DNA of 41,242 bases from Nesterenkonia sp. PF2B19 (lineage in GTDB: Bacteria; Actinomycetota; Actinomycetes; Actinomycetales; Micrococcaceae), in contig NZ_MDSS02000031.1 in assembly GCF_001758425.2 (NCBI RefSeq), positions 1 through 41,242 of the forward strand. The letters are read 5' to 3'. Below, one piece after another: positions 1 through 8,776 of the stretch. Below the pieces are notes generated by a model. The model saw only the letters and a program-made list of their open reading frames with translations. It was not told the origin of the DNA and ran no database searches. The number at the start of each line of letters is the position of its first letter. Position 1 is the first letter of the stretch. The translations under genes and the position numbers were made by a program.

Positions 1-923
1 CTCCGGGGGGCCGGGGCGCACCCGGCCAGCCCGCGGGAGTGCGGTGGTCCTCCGCGCCCGGGGCCGCGGACGGGACCGCGGCCGAGCAGCAGACCACCCT
101 GGCCTACGCCCGGGCGGAGATCCTGCTGGACCGGTACGCAGTGGTGACCCGCGGCTCGGTGCTCGCCGAGCAGCAGACCGGTTCCCCTGGGACAGGGACC
201 GCGCCCGGCGCGTCATCCGGGACGCGTCCGGCCTCTCATCCGAGAGGGTGCGCGCCGTCTCGCCGCTGTCCGGAGGCTTCGCCGCCGTCTACAAGGTGCT
301 CGCCGCCGCGGAGGACGCCGGGCAGGTGCGTCGCGGCTATTTCATCGAGCAGCTCGGTGCCGCCCAGTTCACCACCTCCGCCACCATCGATTCTCTGCGG
401 GCCACCGCCGACGCCCTCGAGGACCGGGCGGCCTCTGAGGCCTCCCCGGGACCCTCCGGGACCACGCACGGCACCCGCTCCGCTGACCACCCTGGCGGCG
501 GGCCGCGTTCCGCCTGGGAGCACTCCTCCCCCAACCCGGTGGACCCGGAGACCGCCCGAGAGGTGCTGGTCCTGGCGGCCACCGACCCGGCCAACGCCTA
601 CGGCGCCGCCCTGGATTGGCCCGCCCTGGAGGACAGCCGACACCGTCCGGGACGCAAGGCCGGCGCCGTCGTCGTGCTCCACCGCGGCGAGCTCCTGCTG
701 TATATGGAGCGGGGCGGCCGGACTCTGCTGGTGTTCACCGAGGAGGAGCACCTGCTGGAGGCCGCCCGCGCAGGCGCTGGTCGAGCGCCTGCGCCAGGCC
801 CGCACCGGCCGCGTGGCCGTGGAACGTGTCAACGGGCAGCCGGTGCTCGGCACCCGGCTCGGGGACGCCCTGCGCCGTGCAGGTTTCCACTCCTCACCGT
901 CGGGGCTGAGGTTTTCCGGTTAG
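1..923 (+). pseudogene. lhr: Lhr-type ATP-dependent helicase, C-terminal part, two frame breaks
   Basis: This is the 3' end of a large DEAD/DEAH-box helicase gene that starts before the window. Lhr-family proteins are about 1500 residues and act in DNA repair. Conserved Lhr C-terminal blocks are visible: RYAVVTRGSVLAE, GGFAAVYKVL, RRGYFIEQLGAAQF, ATDPANAYGAALDWP, HRPGRKAGAVVVL, MERGGRTLLVF and GRVAVERVNGQP. They do not lie in one frame. The first block is in the frame of position 39, the middle blocks (from about 182 to 765) are in the frame of position 44, and the last block returns to the first frame and ends at TAG 921-923. The pattern is a one-base loss near 180-184 and a one-base gain near 762-770, the latter in a CCC run. 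The two breaks compensate each other, so sequencing error is more likely than a dead gene. Family identity is secure from the motifs; helicase motor domains are outside the window. Confidence 0.82.
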
Positions 924-932
924 GCTGATGCC

Positions 933-1655
933 ATGACTCTCTGCCTTCCGTTCCTGATGTTCCAAGGTCAGGCCCAAGAGGCCATCGACCTCTACCTGGA
1001 GACGTTCCCGGACGCCGAGCTCATCGAGATCCAGCACCACCCCGAGGGGACCGAGATCTTCGACGCAGGCAACGGCGACGAGGACGAGGTCGCCGAGGTC
1101 GAGGAGGACACGGCGAGTGAGGAGCACGAGGGCGCCCCGGCCGACGAGACAGACCTCGATGCCGATGACGACACCGATGACGAGGGCGGCGTCGAGCATG
1201 ACGACGCCGAAGGGACGGCCCCGGACGAGGGCGACACCTCAGCGGGCGACGGCGCTGTGACGCCCACCGACGAAGACCCCTCGCCGGCCACCGGCACGGA
1301 CCTGACCACGGTGGATGCCGAGGCGACGCCCGCGGCCCCCACCCGGCTGGTCGCCACCGCCCAGGTGCTCGTGGGTGGACAGGTGCTGATGATCCAGGAC
1401 AGCCTGGTGCGGCACGAGTTCAGCTTCACACCGTCGGTCTCGGTGGCCGTGGTGGTGGACACCACCACCGAGTTCGACGAGATCGTGGAGAAGCTCAGCG
1501 AGGGCGGCAGCTTCCTCATGGAGCCCGGCGACTACGACTTCGCGAAGAACTTCGCCTGGGTGCAGGACCGCTTCGGCATGTCCTGGCAGGTCAACCACCC
1601 GCTGACCGCACCCGACGAGAATATCGCCCAGGCCCAGGCCCCCGACTGGGGCTGA
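933..1655 (+). CDS. VOC/PhnB-like (glyoxalase-fold) protein with long acidic insertion
   Basis: A 240-residue protein of the PhnB / '3-demethylubiquinone-9 3-methyltransferase-like' VOC family. The N-terminus (LPFLMFQGQAQEAIDLYLET, residues 5-24) and C-terminus (VQDRFGMSWQVNHPL, ending near residue 228) match the fold. Usual members are about 130-160 residues. Here roughly 90 residues (about 46-135) very rich in Asp and Glu are inserted between two strands, with runs such as EVEEDT and DADDDTDDE, followed by a Pro/Thr/Ala-rich stretch. The substrate cannot be deduced; such proteins are often uncharacterised. The start ATG has no clear Shine-Dalgarno, but TAGGCT (921-926), a -10-like hexamer, lies 6 nt upstream, so a leaderless transcript is likely. 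That hexamer overlaps the lhr stop codon. Confidence 0.82.
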   Translation: MTLCLPFLMFQGQAQEAIDLYLETFPDAELIEIQHHPEGTEIFDAGNGDEDEVAEVEEDTASEEHEGAPADETDLDADDDTDDEGGVEHDDAEGTAPDEGDTSAGDGAVTPTDEDPSPATGTDLTTVDAEATPAAPTRLVATAQVLVGGQVLMIQDSLVRHEFSFTPSVSVAVVVDTTTEFDEIVEKLSEGGSFLMEPGDYDFAKNFAWVQDRFGMSWQVNHPLTAPDENIAQAQAPDWG

Positions 1656-1732
1656 GCCCGCAGCCGCAGGCGGCTCGGCGACGGCCGAGCGGCCGGGTTC
1701 GGCGTGCTCAGCTCAGACGGTACGCTGGTCAG

Positions 1733-2815
1733 GTGGCTCAGACGTCTCCCCTCCCCGTTCGCGACGGGGTCAATGCCACCCGCCTGCGGCTCCCTCGCAC
1801 CGGCCCCTGGGAGACCATCCACGACTACGTACTGGAGACCTTCGGCCACATCGACCACGGCGGCATCACCCGCAGGTTCGACGACGGCGAGGTCGTCGAC
1901 GCCGCAGGCCGGCCGTTGACGACCTCCACCCCGCTGGGCGCCTGCGAGTTCCTCTGGTACTACCGATCCGTCAGCGACGAGCGTCCGCTGCCCGTGACCG
2001 AGGAGATCCTCCACGAGGACGAGCACCTGGTGGCGGTCGACAAGCCGCACTTCCTGCCCACCACCCCGGCGGGCCGATACGTCCAGGAGTCCCTGCTGGT
2101 GCGCCTGCGCCGCCGCCTCGACCTTCCCGACCTCGTTCCGATCCACAGACTGGACCGGGGCACCGCCGGCGTCGTGATCTTCTCCAAGGAACCCAGCACC
2201 CGTGGGGCCTATCAGCTGCTGTTCGAGAACCGGCAGGCGGACAAGACCTATGAGTGCGTCAGCGCCCTGCCTGCCGAGCCGCAGCACCAGCTGAGGTCCA
2301 AGGATGGTGGTCCCCCGTCGTTCGCCTCCCGGTTCCCGCTGACCGTGCGCAACCGCATCACCAAGACCAAGGGCGTCGTGGTCTCCGAGCTGCAGCCCTA
2401 TGAGGTCGCCGACTCCGGCAGACGCCCGCAGGATCGTCGCGCCCCGAGGCGCGGGCGCCGGCGCACCACTCCGGTGCCCGGGCCCAACGCCTCCTCGCGC
2501 ATCGAGCTGCTGAGCACCGGCCGGAACCGAGCCGGGGACGCCGTCGGGCACTTCCGGCTGATCCCGCACACCGGCAAGACCCACCAGCTGCGCATCCACA
2601 TGGCCCTGTTGGGACTGGGCATCCTGCACGACCGCTTCTACCCGGAGCTGCTCGACGACGCTCCCGACGATTTCGACCGCCCGCTGCAGCTGCTGGCCCG
2701 CACCCTGAGCTTCATCGATCCCCTCAGCGGGGAGCCCAGGACGTTCACCTCCCGCCGGTCGCTGGTGGAAGCACCGACGACGAACCCCCTGGAGGCAGCC
2801 CCGTGGACGGACTGA
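1733..2815 (+). CDS. RluA-family RNA pseudouridine synthase
   Basis: A 360-residue enzyme expected to isomerise uridine to pseudouridine in rRNA or tRNA. The family motif HRLDRGTAGVV is at residues 138-148, with the catalytic aspartate at about D141. GKTHQLRIHMALLG near the C-terminus is the conserved RluA 'HQIRVH' block. An Arg-rich insert (about residues 225-250) separates the two and is not typical of E. coli RluA. The start is GTG at 1733: TACGCT, a -10-like hexamer at 1721-1726, lies 6 nt before it and no Shine-Dalgarno is seen, so translation is probably leaderless. The 3' end overlaps the DedA gene by 13 nt, suggesting cotranscription. The target RNA is unknown. Confidence 0.88.
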   Translation: MAQTSPLPVRDGVNATRLRLPRTGPWETIHDYVLETFGHIDHGGITRRFDDGEVVDAAGRPLTTSTPLGACEFLWYYRSVSDERPLPVTEEILHEDEHLVAVDKPHFLPTTPAGRYVQESLLVRLRRRLDLPDLVPIHRLDRGTAGVVIFSKEPSTRGAYQLLFENRQADKTYECVSALPAEPQHQLRSKDGGPPSFASRFPLTVRNRITKTKGVVVSELQPYEVADSGRRPQDRRAPRRGRRRTTPVPGPNASSRIELLSTGRNRAGDAVGHFRLIPHTGKTHQLRIHMALLGLGILHDRFYPELLDDAPDDFDRPLQLLARTLSFIDPLSGEPRTFTSRRSLVEAPTTNPLEAAPWTD

Positions 2816-3435
2816 TCGCTGCAGCCCAGGCCCTGGACGACCCTCAGCTGCTCGAGGAGTGGGGCTGGTGGTACTTCGCCGCGCAGCTGATGGCCGTGGC
2901 GTTCACCGCCTTCGTGCCGCCCTTCCCCTCCGAACTGATGGTGATCGCCTCCGGGTCCATGGCCGCCGAGGGGCTGATGCCCCTGGGCCTCGTGCTCGCC
3001 GTGACCACGCTGGGCTGTCTGCTGGGCGACATCGGCGTCTACCTGCTGTTTCGGTACCAGCTGATCCGGGTGCTGCACCGGTGGAAATGGGGACGGCTCA
3101 TCCACCGCAAGCTGCTGCGCCTGTCCATCAGAGCCGGCGGGGCCTCCACCTGGGTGGGGCTGCTGCTGATCCGAGCGATCCCCGGCGGCCGCTGCGCCTC
3201 CATGGCAACCGCCGGCATGATGCGGCTGACCTGGCCGTTCCTCGTGCCGCTCGCCCTCGCCGGGGCCGTGACCTGGTCGTTGTGGCTGGTCGGGCTAGGT
3301 TACATTACGGGAACAACTACGGGACTCCCCCCGTGGGCGAGCACGGTCGCCGCCGTCGCAGTAGGTACTCTGGTGGGGTTGATCATCGCCGTGGTCTCCG
3401 CGCGACGGCGACGATCACGTGCGAGTTCGGCCTGA
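2803..3435 (+). CDS. DedA/VTT-domain integral membrane protein
   Basis: A 210-residue polytopic membrane protein of the DedA (SNARE-associated/VTT) family, whose members act in lipid scrambling and membrane homeostasis. Visible family features are the N-terminal FVPPFPSELMVIASG segment, a following hydrophobic helix with GCLLGDIGVYLLFRYQ, the RAIPGGRCASMATAG motif at about residues 125-140, and C-terminal helices ending in an Arg-rich tail (ARRRRSR). GTG at 2803 is the start and overlaps the upstream pseudouridine synthase gene by 13 nt, so the two are probably translationally coupled. Substrate and partners are unknown. Confidence 0.85.
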   Translation: MDGLIAAAQALDDPQLLEEWGWWYFAAQLMAVAFTAFVPPFPSELMVIASGSMAAEGLMPLGLVLAVTTLGCLLGDIGVYLLFRYQLIRVLHRWKWGRLIHRKLLRLSIRAGGASTWVGLLLIRAIPGGRCASMATAGMMRLTWPFLVPLALAGAVTWSLWLVGLGYITGTTTGLPPWASTVAAVAVGTLVGLIIAVVSARRRRSRASSA

Positions 3436-3531
3436 GCCTCGGCAGAGGGCTGCTGGCCGGTTCCGCACGCCTGACACAGCTGGACCTCCGCTGTCCCGCA
3501 CATCCTGTTCCTCACGAGGGGAGAACGCACC

Positions 3532-5832
3532 GTGACTGACCGGTCCTCAGAGTATTCACCGTCGGTCACCGCCCCTGCAGAAGAGCACCCCGAGCCGCAT
3601 CCTGATGAGCTCCAGGGCGCCGACGAGCAGGGAACCGACGAGCAGATCGACGACGAACAGGGCGCCGACGAGCCAGTCGACGAACCTGGCGACGAGGCGA
3701 CCGCCGACGACGCCGCAGCGGATCCTGGACAGGACAGCGAGTCCGGCGCCGAAGCCGATGACCTGGAGGCTCCCGCCGAGTCCGGAGTGATCGGCGCGGA
3801 GGCCGCCGCCCACGAGATCACTGAGCCCGCCCAGCACGAGCCCGCCCCGTCCGAGCCCGCGGATCCGACGTCAGAGTCGGACGTGACCGGGCCCGAGAGC
3901 GCACAGTCCGACGACGACGGCGCTGCTCGTGACTCCGAGGCGGGCCCCGGCACTGACACGCAGCCGGCAGTGTCCTCGGACACCGGTGAGGTGCGGATGA
4001 GCCGCCCGACTCCTGTGCTTCCTCCCGAGGCCCGCCCGGAAGAGAAGGAGGCCGGGCTCAGCGAGTTCTTCGACACCCTGGACGCGCGTTTCGCCGCGGC
4101 CACGGAGAAGCTCGCGCACGCCTTCCGCCGGCCCGAGCCCGGGGAGCAGATCGCCGCTCCCCTGGACCCGCGCCGAGCCCAGGGCCATGTGGTGGACCCG
4201 ATTCCGACGGGGAGGCCGCCCTGGAGGAGCAGGCACTCCCCCAGGACGTCGATGACGCCTGGACCGGGCAGGACTGGTCCCACCAGGACCGGACCCACGA
4301 CGACTGGCCCGCCCAGGACTGGACGCACCAGAGCTGGAACCCCCAGGCAGAGGCCGACCCTGACGCCGACCAGCCCCACGCCGACCAGCACCACGCCGAC
4401 CAGCCCCGCGCCGACCAGCACGAGCCGTCGGTGGCTGCGCCGCCGTCGCCGTCGCCGAGGACACCGACCGCCCAGCATCGGATGCCGCGACTGATGCCTC
4501 CCAGGGGGCCGCAGAACCGGAGGCCACGGCCCAGGACCTGCCACCGCACCTGGAGGAGGACGAGGCCGACGACGTCGACCTCCCCGACGAGCAGACGGCC
4601 TCCGAGCTTGACTCCTACACGCAGCGGGCGCAGGAGCATCCCCCGCTGCCGACGTCGGACATCCTGCCGGACGAGGATGCCACCATGGTCACGCTGCCGC
4701 CGATCGACGCCCAGACCGGCGACCCGCGCACCAGCCGCATCCCCCTGCCGCGACCGCCCAAGCACGACGGCCGCCCGCTCCCCTGGGAGGCTCGGGAGCA
4801 GGAGGCCGAGGAAACGCGCCTGCAGGATGCCAGCGCCGCCCGTCGGCGCGCCGTGATCATGGAGAAGGCCGCCGCCATCGAGGCCGCCACCGACCATGAG
4901 GACGACGACGCGGACGAGTACGCGGATGACGAGGAGGACCTGTACACCTACATCCCGCCGTACAACCTCCCCTCCCGGGACCCCGACCCGCGGCCGGGAG
5001 CCGTCGACCTGGCTCGCCAGATCTTCGTCAGCGTCAGTGCGGTGGCCGCGCTGGCCTCCGCGCTGTGGATGCTGGGAGCCTTCGGCGGTCCGGCCATCAT
5101 CGGGGGCAACGGACTTGAGACCCTGGTGGACGGCTGGTATTCGGGCGACGCCGCGCTGCTGACCCCCGACGCCGGTCACTACTGGCTCTGGCCGGTCATC
5201 GCGCTGGGACTGCTGGGACATGCGTCCATCAGTGGACCACCACACAGATCTCGACTCCCCGGCAGCGTCGCTCGGGCTGGCTGGTCGGCATCGCCTCGCT
5301 GATGATGCTGGTCTGGACGGCCGCCGTGCACGCGGGCATGCTCGCCGTCGCTGTGCTGGCCGCACTGGCCGCGGCCCTGGCCCTGGTGGACGCCGTCCGT
5401 CAGTTCACGCTCCATACCGCGCGGAACACCATCGAGCGCCGCTTCACCGACTCCACGGTGGGGCTGTTCACCGGCTGGGCCCTGGTCGGGGCGATGTCCT
5501 CCGTCTCGGCCGCCCTGACCGCCATGGGCGTGCGGATCCCCGGCTTCCCGGCGATCCTTTGGGCCATGATCGGCCTGGTGGTATGCATCTGGATCACCGC
5601 GTTCTACGCCATGACGGAGCGCGGCCGGATGACCATCGCGCTCGGCCTCGGCTGGGGCATGTTCTGGCTCGTGTTCCCCCGTCTGCTCTCCGAGACGCCC
5701 TCGGTGTGGGTGGCGATCGGGGCGGCCATGGGCGCCTTCGTGGTCATCCTGGCCACCGAGTCCCGACGGCACCGGATCAATCACGCGGAACGCCGCGCGG
5801 CCATGGGCCGCCCGGTGGACGACATCATCTGA
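3532..5832 (+). pseudogene. Long acidic membrane protein, reading frame broken three times
   Basis: I read this as one gene of about 767 codons rather than three. GTG 3532 follows GAGGGGAG. The first part (3532 to about 4200) is a very acidic tail (DEQGADEPVDEPGDEA-type repeats) and then a coil-like LSEFFDTLDARFAAATEKLA block. Coherent acidic sequence continues in the next frame from about 4203 to 4430 (QDWSHQDRTHDDWPAQDW, ADQPHADQHHADQ). It continues in the third frame from about 4430 to 5215 with a first hydrophobic helix (IFVSVSAVAALASALWMLGA), and returns to the first frame to 5832 with several membrane helices and the end GRPVDDII. Each change is a one-base loss. Adding one C to GACCCG near 4200 restores the frame exactly. 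No known family was recognised; the topology is a long charged cytoplasmic N-terminus plus a multi-helix membrane domain. Gene callers may instead report pieces at 3532-4494, 4685-5302 and 5302-5832. Confidence 0.6.
4365..4424 (+). repeat. Four tandem 15-bp repeats inside the acidic gene
   Basis: Units start at 4365, 4380, 4395 and 4410 and share the core GCCGACCAGC. They encode ADQPH/ADQHH/ADQPR/ADQHE in the frame I consider coding here. The repeat ends just before the second inferred frame break. Confidence 0.8.
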
Positions 5833-5910
5833 CACCGTCCGGCATACTCATCCGGCGTGCCCAGGGTGCGCCCATGGGCGGAGAGGCCCGGGGTGCGGTA
5901 TGAATGGACT

Positions 5911-6450
5911 ATGAGCGTGCGCACCCCCGATCCCAACCCGGGATGGCTGAACGAGGCAGACCTCTACGAGGCTCGCCGTCGACTCCCCATGGTCTACGTG
6001 GAGGCCATCCCAGTCCGCCAGGACTCCCTGGGCTATGTCACCGAGGTCGGGCTGCTCTACACGGCCGATGACGACGGCCGCTTCTACCGCACGGTGGTCT
6101 CCGGTCGCGTGATGTACCGGGAGACGATCCGGGCAGCCCTGCTGCGGCACATCGAGAAGGACCTCGGCTCCCTGTGTCTGCCGCAGATCCCGCCGTCGCC
6201 GACACCCTTCACCGTGGCGGAGTACTTCCCCTACCCGAGCGAGACCGGGCTGGTGGACGACCGGCAGCATGCCGTCTCCCTGGCCTACGTGGTCCCGGTC
6301 TCCGGCGAGTGCCAGCCCCGCCAGGATGCCCTCGAGCTGTCCTGGCTCTCTCCGGAGCAGGTGCTCAGCGACGAGGTCCAGGGAGAGTTCGTCGGCGGAC
6401 GCGGTCAGCTGGTCCGCCAGGCCCTGGCGCACGTCGGCTTCGCCGGCTGA
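5911..6450 (+). CDS. DUF4916 / Nudix-like protein
   Basis: About 179 residues starting RTPDPNPGWL near the N-terminus, a hallmark of the actinobacterial DUF4916 family, which has a Nudix-like fold. Further conserved blocks are VTEVGLLYTADDDG, VSGRVMYRETIRAALLRHIE, FTVAEYFPYPSE and HAVSLAYVVPV. The canonical Nudix box is not complete (RETIRAALLRHIEKDLG is the nearest match), so hydrolase activity is uncertain. ATG 5911 is chosen because the family homology begins directly after it. GTG 5857 in the same frame would add 18 residues and has CATACT 8 nt upstream, so it is a real alternative. It is the last + gene before the inositol locus and is followed by a large palindrome. Confidence 0.72.
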   Translation: MSVRTPDPNPGWLNEADLYEARRRLPMVYVEAIPVRQDSLGYVTEVGLLYTADDDGRFYRTVVSGRVMYRETIRAALLRHIEKDLGSLCLPQIPPSPTPFTVAEYFPYPSETGLVDDRQHAVSLAYVVPVSGECQPRQDALELSWLSPEQVLSDEVQGEFVGGRGQLVRQALAHVGFAG

Positions 6451-6530
6451 CCGTCCTCCTCCGCGGCACCCGGGCGGCTGACGTCGCCACTTGCCCCCGC
6501 GCCCTCCCTTCCCCCGCCCACCCCTCCCGC

Positions 6531-6598
6531 TGAGTTGGTCGGACGTTGTGGAAACTCGAGTCGATCGAGCCGAGTACCCACAACTCCAGACCAACTCA
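6531..6598. repeat. Palindromic repeat family 1, copy A
   Basis: A 68-bp inverted repeat with outer arms TGAGTTGGTC / GACCAACTCA and centre TCGATCGA, 81 bp after the DUF4916 stop codon. The right arm matches the other copies well, while the left arm has several changes (GGACG where other copies have TGGAG or CGGAG). It is probably a terminator-like hairpin separating the upstream gene from the inositol operon. Related copies are at 19849-19918, 23200-23267 and 37147-37212. Confidence 0.85.
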
Positions 6599-6625
6599 CC
6601 GCTCCTCAGTGACCGCTGACGCAAT

Positions 6626-6659
6626 ATGTCTTGACATTAGAACATCCACGCGACAGAGT
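6626..6659 (+). promoter_or_regulatory. iolE operon promoter with candidate IolR operator
   Basis: The inverted repeat ATGTC-TT-GACAT occupies 6626-6637. A consensus -35 box, TTGACA (6631-6636), overlaps its right half. After 17 bp comes CAGAGT (6654-6659), a weak -10 candidate. The same TGTC-NN-GACA core lies in front of iolG, the ABC binding-protein gene and gntR. A repressor bound here would block RNA polymerase. Assignment to the GntR regulator at 25356-26093 is an inference. Confidence 0.65.
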
Positions 6660-6722
6660 GGTGCACACCACGTCATCACCAGCTCGTCGCCGCCACCGGC
6701 CGACGACGTCGAGGAGGCCGCA

Positions 6723-7682
6723 GTGACCACCACTCCCGCCCGCACCCCCAGCACCGCCGAGGACGGCACCCGCTCTCCCATCCTCATCGGCACCGCCCCG
6801 GACTCGTGGGGCGTCTGGTTCCCGGACGACCCGCAGCAGACCCCCTGGGAGCGGTTCCTCGACGAGGTGGTGGAGGCGGGCTATCACTGGATCGAGCTCG
6901 GCCCCTACGGATACCTGCCCACCGACGCTTCCCGCCTGGCCGATGAGCTCTCCGCCCGGGATCTGAAGGTCTCCGCCGGAACGGTCTTCACCGCCTTCCA
7001 CCGCGCCGGGGCCGACGAGCGCCAGGCCACCTGGGATCAGATCCACCGCGTCGCCGAGCTGACCTCCGCTGTGGGCGGGGAGCACATCGTGGTCATTCCG
7101 GCCATGTGGCGCGACGACGTCACCGGCGAGGCGGTGGAGCCCGGAACCCTCGACGCCGACGGCTGGCGACGCCTGGCCGAGGGCCACGACGAGCTGGGCG
7201 CGGTGCTCGAAGAGAAGTACGGCCTGGCCCAGCAGTTCCACTCCCACGCGGACTCCCATGTGTGCTCCATGGACGAGATCCTCCGTTTCCTGGAGGAGAC
7301 CGACCCACAGCGGGTCAGCCTGTGCCTGGACACCGGCCATGCCGAGTACGGCGGTGCCTCCTCCGCCGAGCTCATCCGGCGCCATCCGGACCGCATCGGC
7401 TACCTGCACCTGAAGCAGATCGACCCGGAGGTCATGGAGGTCGTCCGCCGCGACGACCTCACCTGGGCCGCCGCCAACAAAGCCGGTGTCATGGTCGAAC
7501 CGCCCGGCGGCCTTCCGGACCTCTCCGAGGTCATCGATGAGCTCGAGCAGCTCGGCCGCTCCTTCTTCGGCATCGTCGAACAGGACATGTACCCGGTGAC
7601 GTCCTTCCACGACCCCCTGCCGATCGCCGCTCGCACCCGGAAGCACCTCTGCGGCTGCGGCTCCCGCACGCGCATCCGCTGA
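6723..7682 (+). CDS. iolE: IolE-like inosose dehydratase / sugar isomerase family protein
   Basis: A 319-residue TIM-barrel protein of the AP-endonuclease-2-like xylose isomerase superfamily. It is the first gene of the iol operon and the best candidate for dehydration of 2-keto-myo-inositol to the trione. Evidence: IGTAPDSWGVWFPDDPQQTP near the N-terminus, GYHWIELGPYGYLPTD, and metal-binding-type blocks QFHSHADSHV, LCLDTGHAEYGG and YLHLKQIDPE. GTG 6723 is chosen because GAGGAGG lies just upstream; in-frame starts further up would run through the promoter and the palindrome. The C-terminus (CGCGSRTRIR) is unusual and lies next to a 12-bp tandem repeat, so a small indel there is possible. Assignment as IolE rests on family and position; a related isomerase activity cannot be excluded. 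Confidence 0.8.
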   Translation: MTTTPARTPSTAEDGTRSPILIGTAPDSWGVWFPDDPQQTPWERFLDEVVEAGYHWIELGPYGYLPTDASRLADELSARDLKVSAGTVFTAFHRAGADERQATWDQIHRVAELTSAVGGEHIVVIPAMWRDDVTGEAVEPGTLDADGWRRLAEGHDELGAVLEEKYGLAQQFHSHADSHVCSMDEILRFLEETDPQRVSLCLDTGHAEYGGASSAELIRRHPDRIGYLHLKQIDPEVMEVVRRDDLTWAAANKAGVMVEPPGGLPDLSEVIDELEQLGRSFFGIVEQDMYPVTSFHDPLPIAARTRKHLCGCGSRTRIR

Positions 7683-7726
7683 CGGGGCCGGAGCCGCAGA
7701 CGAAGCCGCAGACGCAGCCGCAGACG
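7656..7726 (+). repeat. Short inverted and tandem repeats between iolE and iolC
   Basis: CTGCGGCTCC (7656-7665, the end of iolE) is complementary to GGAGCCGCAG (7690-7699), giving a GC-rich hairpin. From 7691 three 12-bp units with the core AGCCGCAGACG follow (7691, 7703 and 7715). This may be a processing or partial termination point inside the operon, or simple sequence expansion. No T-tract is present. Confidence 0.5.
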
Positions 7727-7789
7727 CAGCGCACCGAATCTCCTCACAGCAGACCCCACATCACTCCTGGCACACCCGAAGGAGCACCC

Positions 7790-8776
7790 ATGACCCACGA
7801 GCTCATCACGATGGGACGCATCAGCGTCGACATCTACCCTGACGACATCGGCGTCGGCCTGGCCGACGTCACCCGCTTCGGCAAGTACCTGGGCGGTTCG
7901 CCGGCGAACGTGGCCGTGGCCGCCGCCCGGCACGGACGACGCACCGCGGTGATCACCCGCACCGGGGACGACCCCTTCGGCGAGTTCCTCCACCAGGAGC
8001 TGCGGCGCTACGGCGTCGACGACCAGTGGGTCACAGCGGTGCCGGAGCTGCAGACCCCGGTCACCTTCTGCGCCATCCGGCCGCCCGAGGACTTCCCGCT
8101 CTACTTCTATGGACGCTCCCCCAGCGCCCCGGATTGGGAGATCGAGGCGAACGAGCTCGACACCGATGCCATCGCCGCGGCCCGGATCTTCTGGTCGACC
8201 GTCACCGGGCTCTCCCGCCCACGTTCCCGCCAGGCGCAGGTCACCGCCCACGAGGCCCGCCCGCAGGCCTCGCTGACGCCTGGCCAGCACACGGTCCTGG
8301 ACCTCGACTACCGTCCCATGTTCTGGGACTCGGTGGAGCAGGCTCGAGAGCAGGTCGCCCGGATCCTGCCGCATGTCACCGTGGCGGTGGGCAACTCCGA
8401 GGAGTGTGCGGTGGCCGTGGGCGAGGGCACCCCGGACGACCAGGCGGACCGCCTGCTGGAGGCCGGAGTGAAGCTCGCCGTCGTCAAACGAGGCTCCGCC
8501 GGCGTCATGGCCGCCACCGCCGAGGAGCGGGTGGTCTCCAAGCCGCTGCCGGTGGAGACCGTCAACGGGCTCGGCGCCGGTGACTCCTTCGGCGGCGCGC
8601 TGGTCCACGGCCTGCTCGCCGGATGGCCGCTGGAGCAGGTCCTGGACTACGCCAACGCCGCCGGCGCCCTGGTCGCCACCCGGATCGCCTGCTCCGATGC
8701 GATGCCCACCCCCGACGAGGTCACCGCGCTGCTGGCCGAACGCGGCCGCCCCGTCCCCCAGGAGGTCCGGGCATGA
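7790..8776 (+). CDS. iolC: 5-dehydro-2-deoxygluconokinase
   Basis: A 328-residue PfkB/ribokinase-family kinase that phosphorylates 5-dehydro-2-deoxy-D-gluconate at C6 in inositol catabolism. The N-terminal GGSPANVAVAAARHG (residues 35-49) is the sugar-binding signature, and NGLGAGDSFGGA (259-270) is the ATP/anion-hole signature with catalytic base D265. AAGGAG precedes ATG 7790 at normal distance. The stop overlaps the next start in an ATGA arrangement, so the two genes are translationally coupled. Confidence 0.92.
   Translation: MTHELITMGRISVDIYPDDIGVGLADVTRFGKYLGGSPANVAVAAARHGRRTAVITRTGDDPFGEFLHQELRRYGVDDQWVTAVPELQTPVTFCAIRPPEDFPLYFYGRSPSAPDWEIEANELDTDAIAAARIFWSTVTGLSRPRSRQAQVTAHEARPQASLTPGQHTVLDLDYRPMFWDSVEQAREQVARILPHVTVAVGNSEECAVAVGEGTPDDQADRLLEAGVKLAVVKRGSAGVMAATAEERVVSKPLPVETVNGLGAGDSFGGALVHGLLAGWPLEQVLDYANAAGALVATRIACSDAMPTPDEVTALLAERGRPVPQEVRA

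Noticed and set aside
3300-4544. Long - strand open frames opposite the acidic gene
   Set aside because: Ser/Gly-rich or Val/Gly-rich low-complexity translations mirror the Asp/Glu-rich coding strand; no start signal or family seen.
7647-7726. Frameshift at the end of iolE
   Set aside because: The ending CGCGSRTRIR is odd, but the upstream family blocks are in one frame and I could not show homology continuing in another frame.
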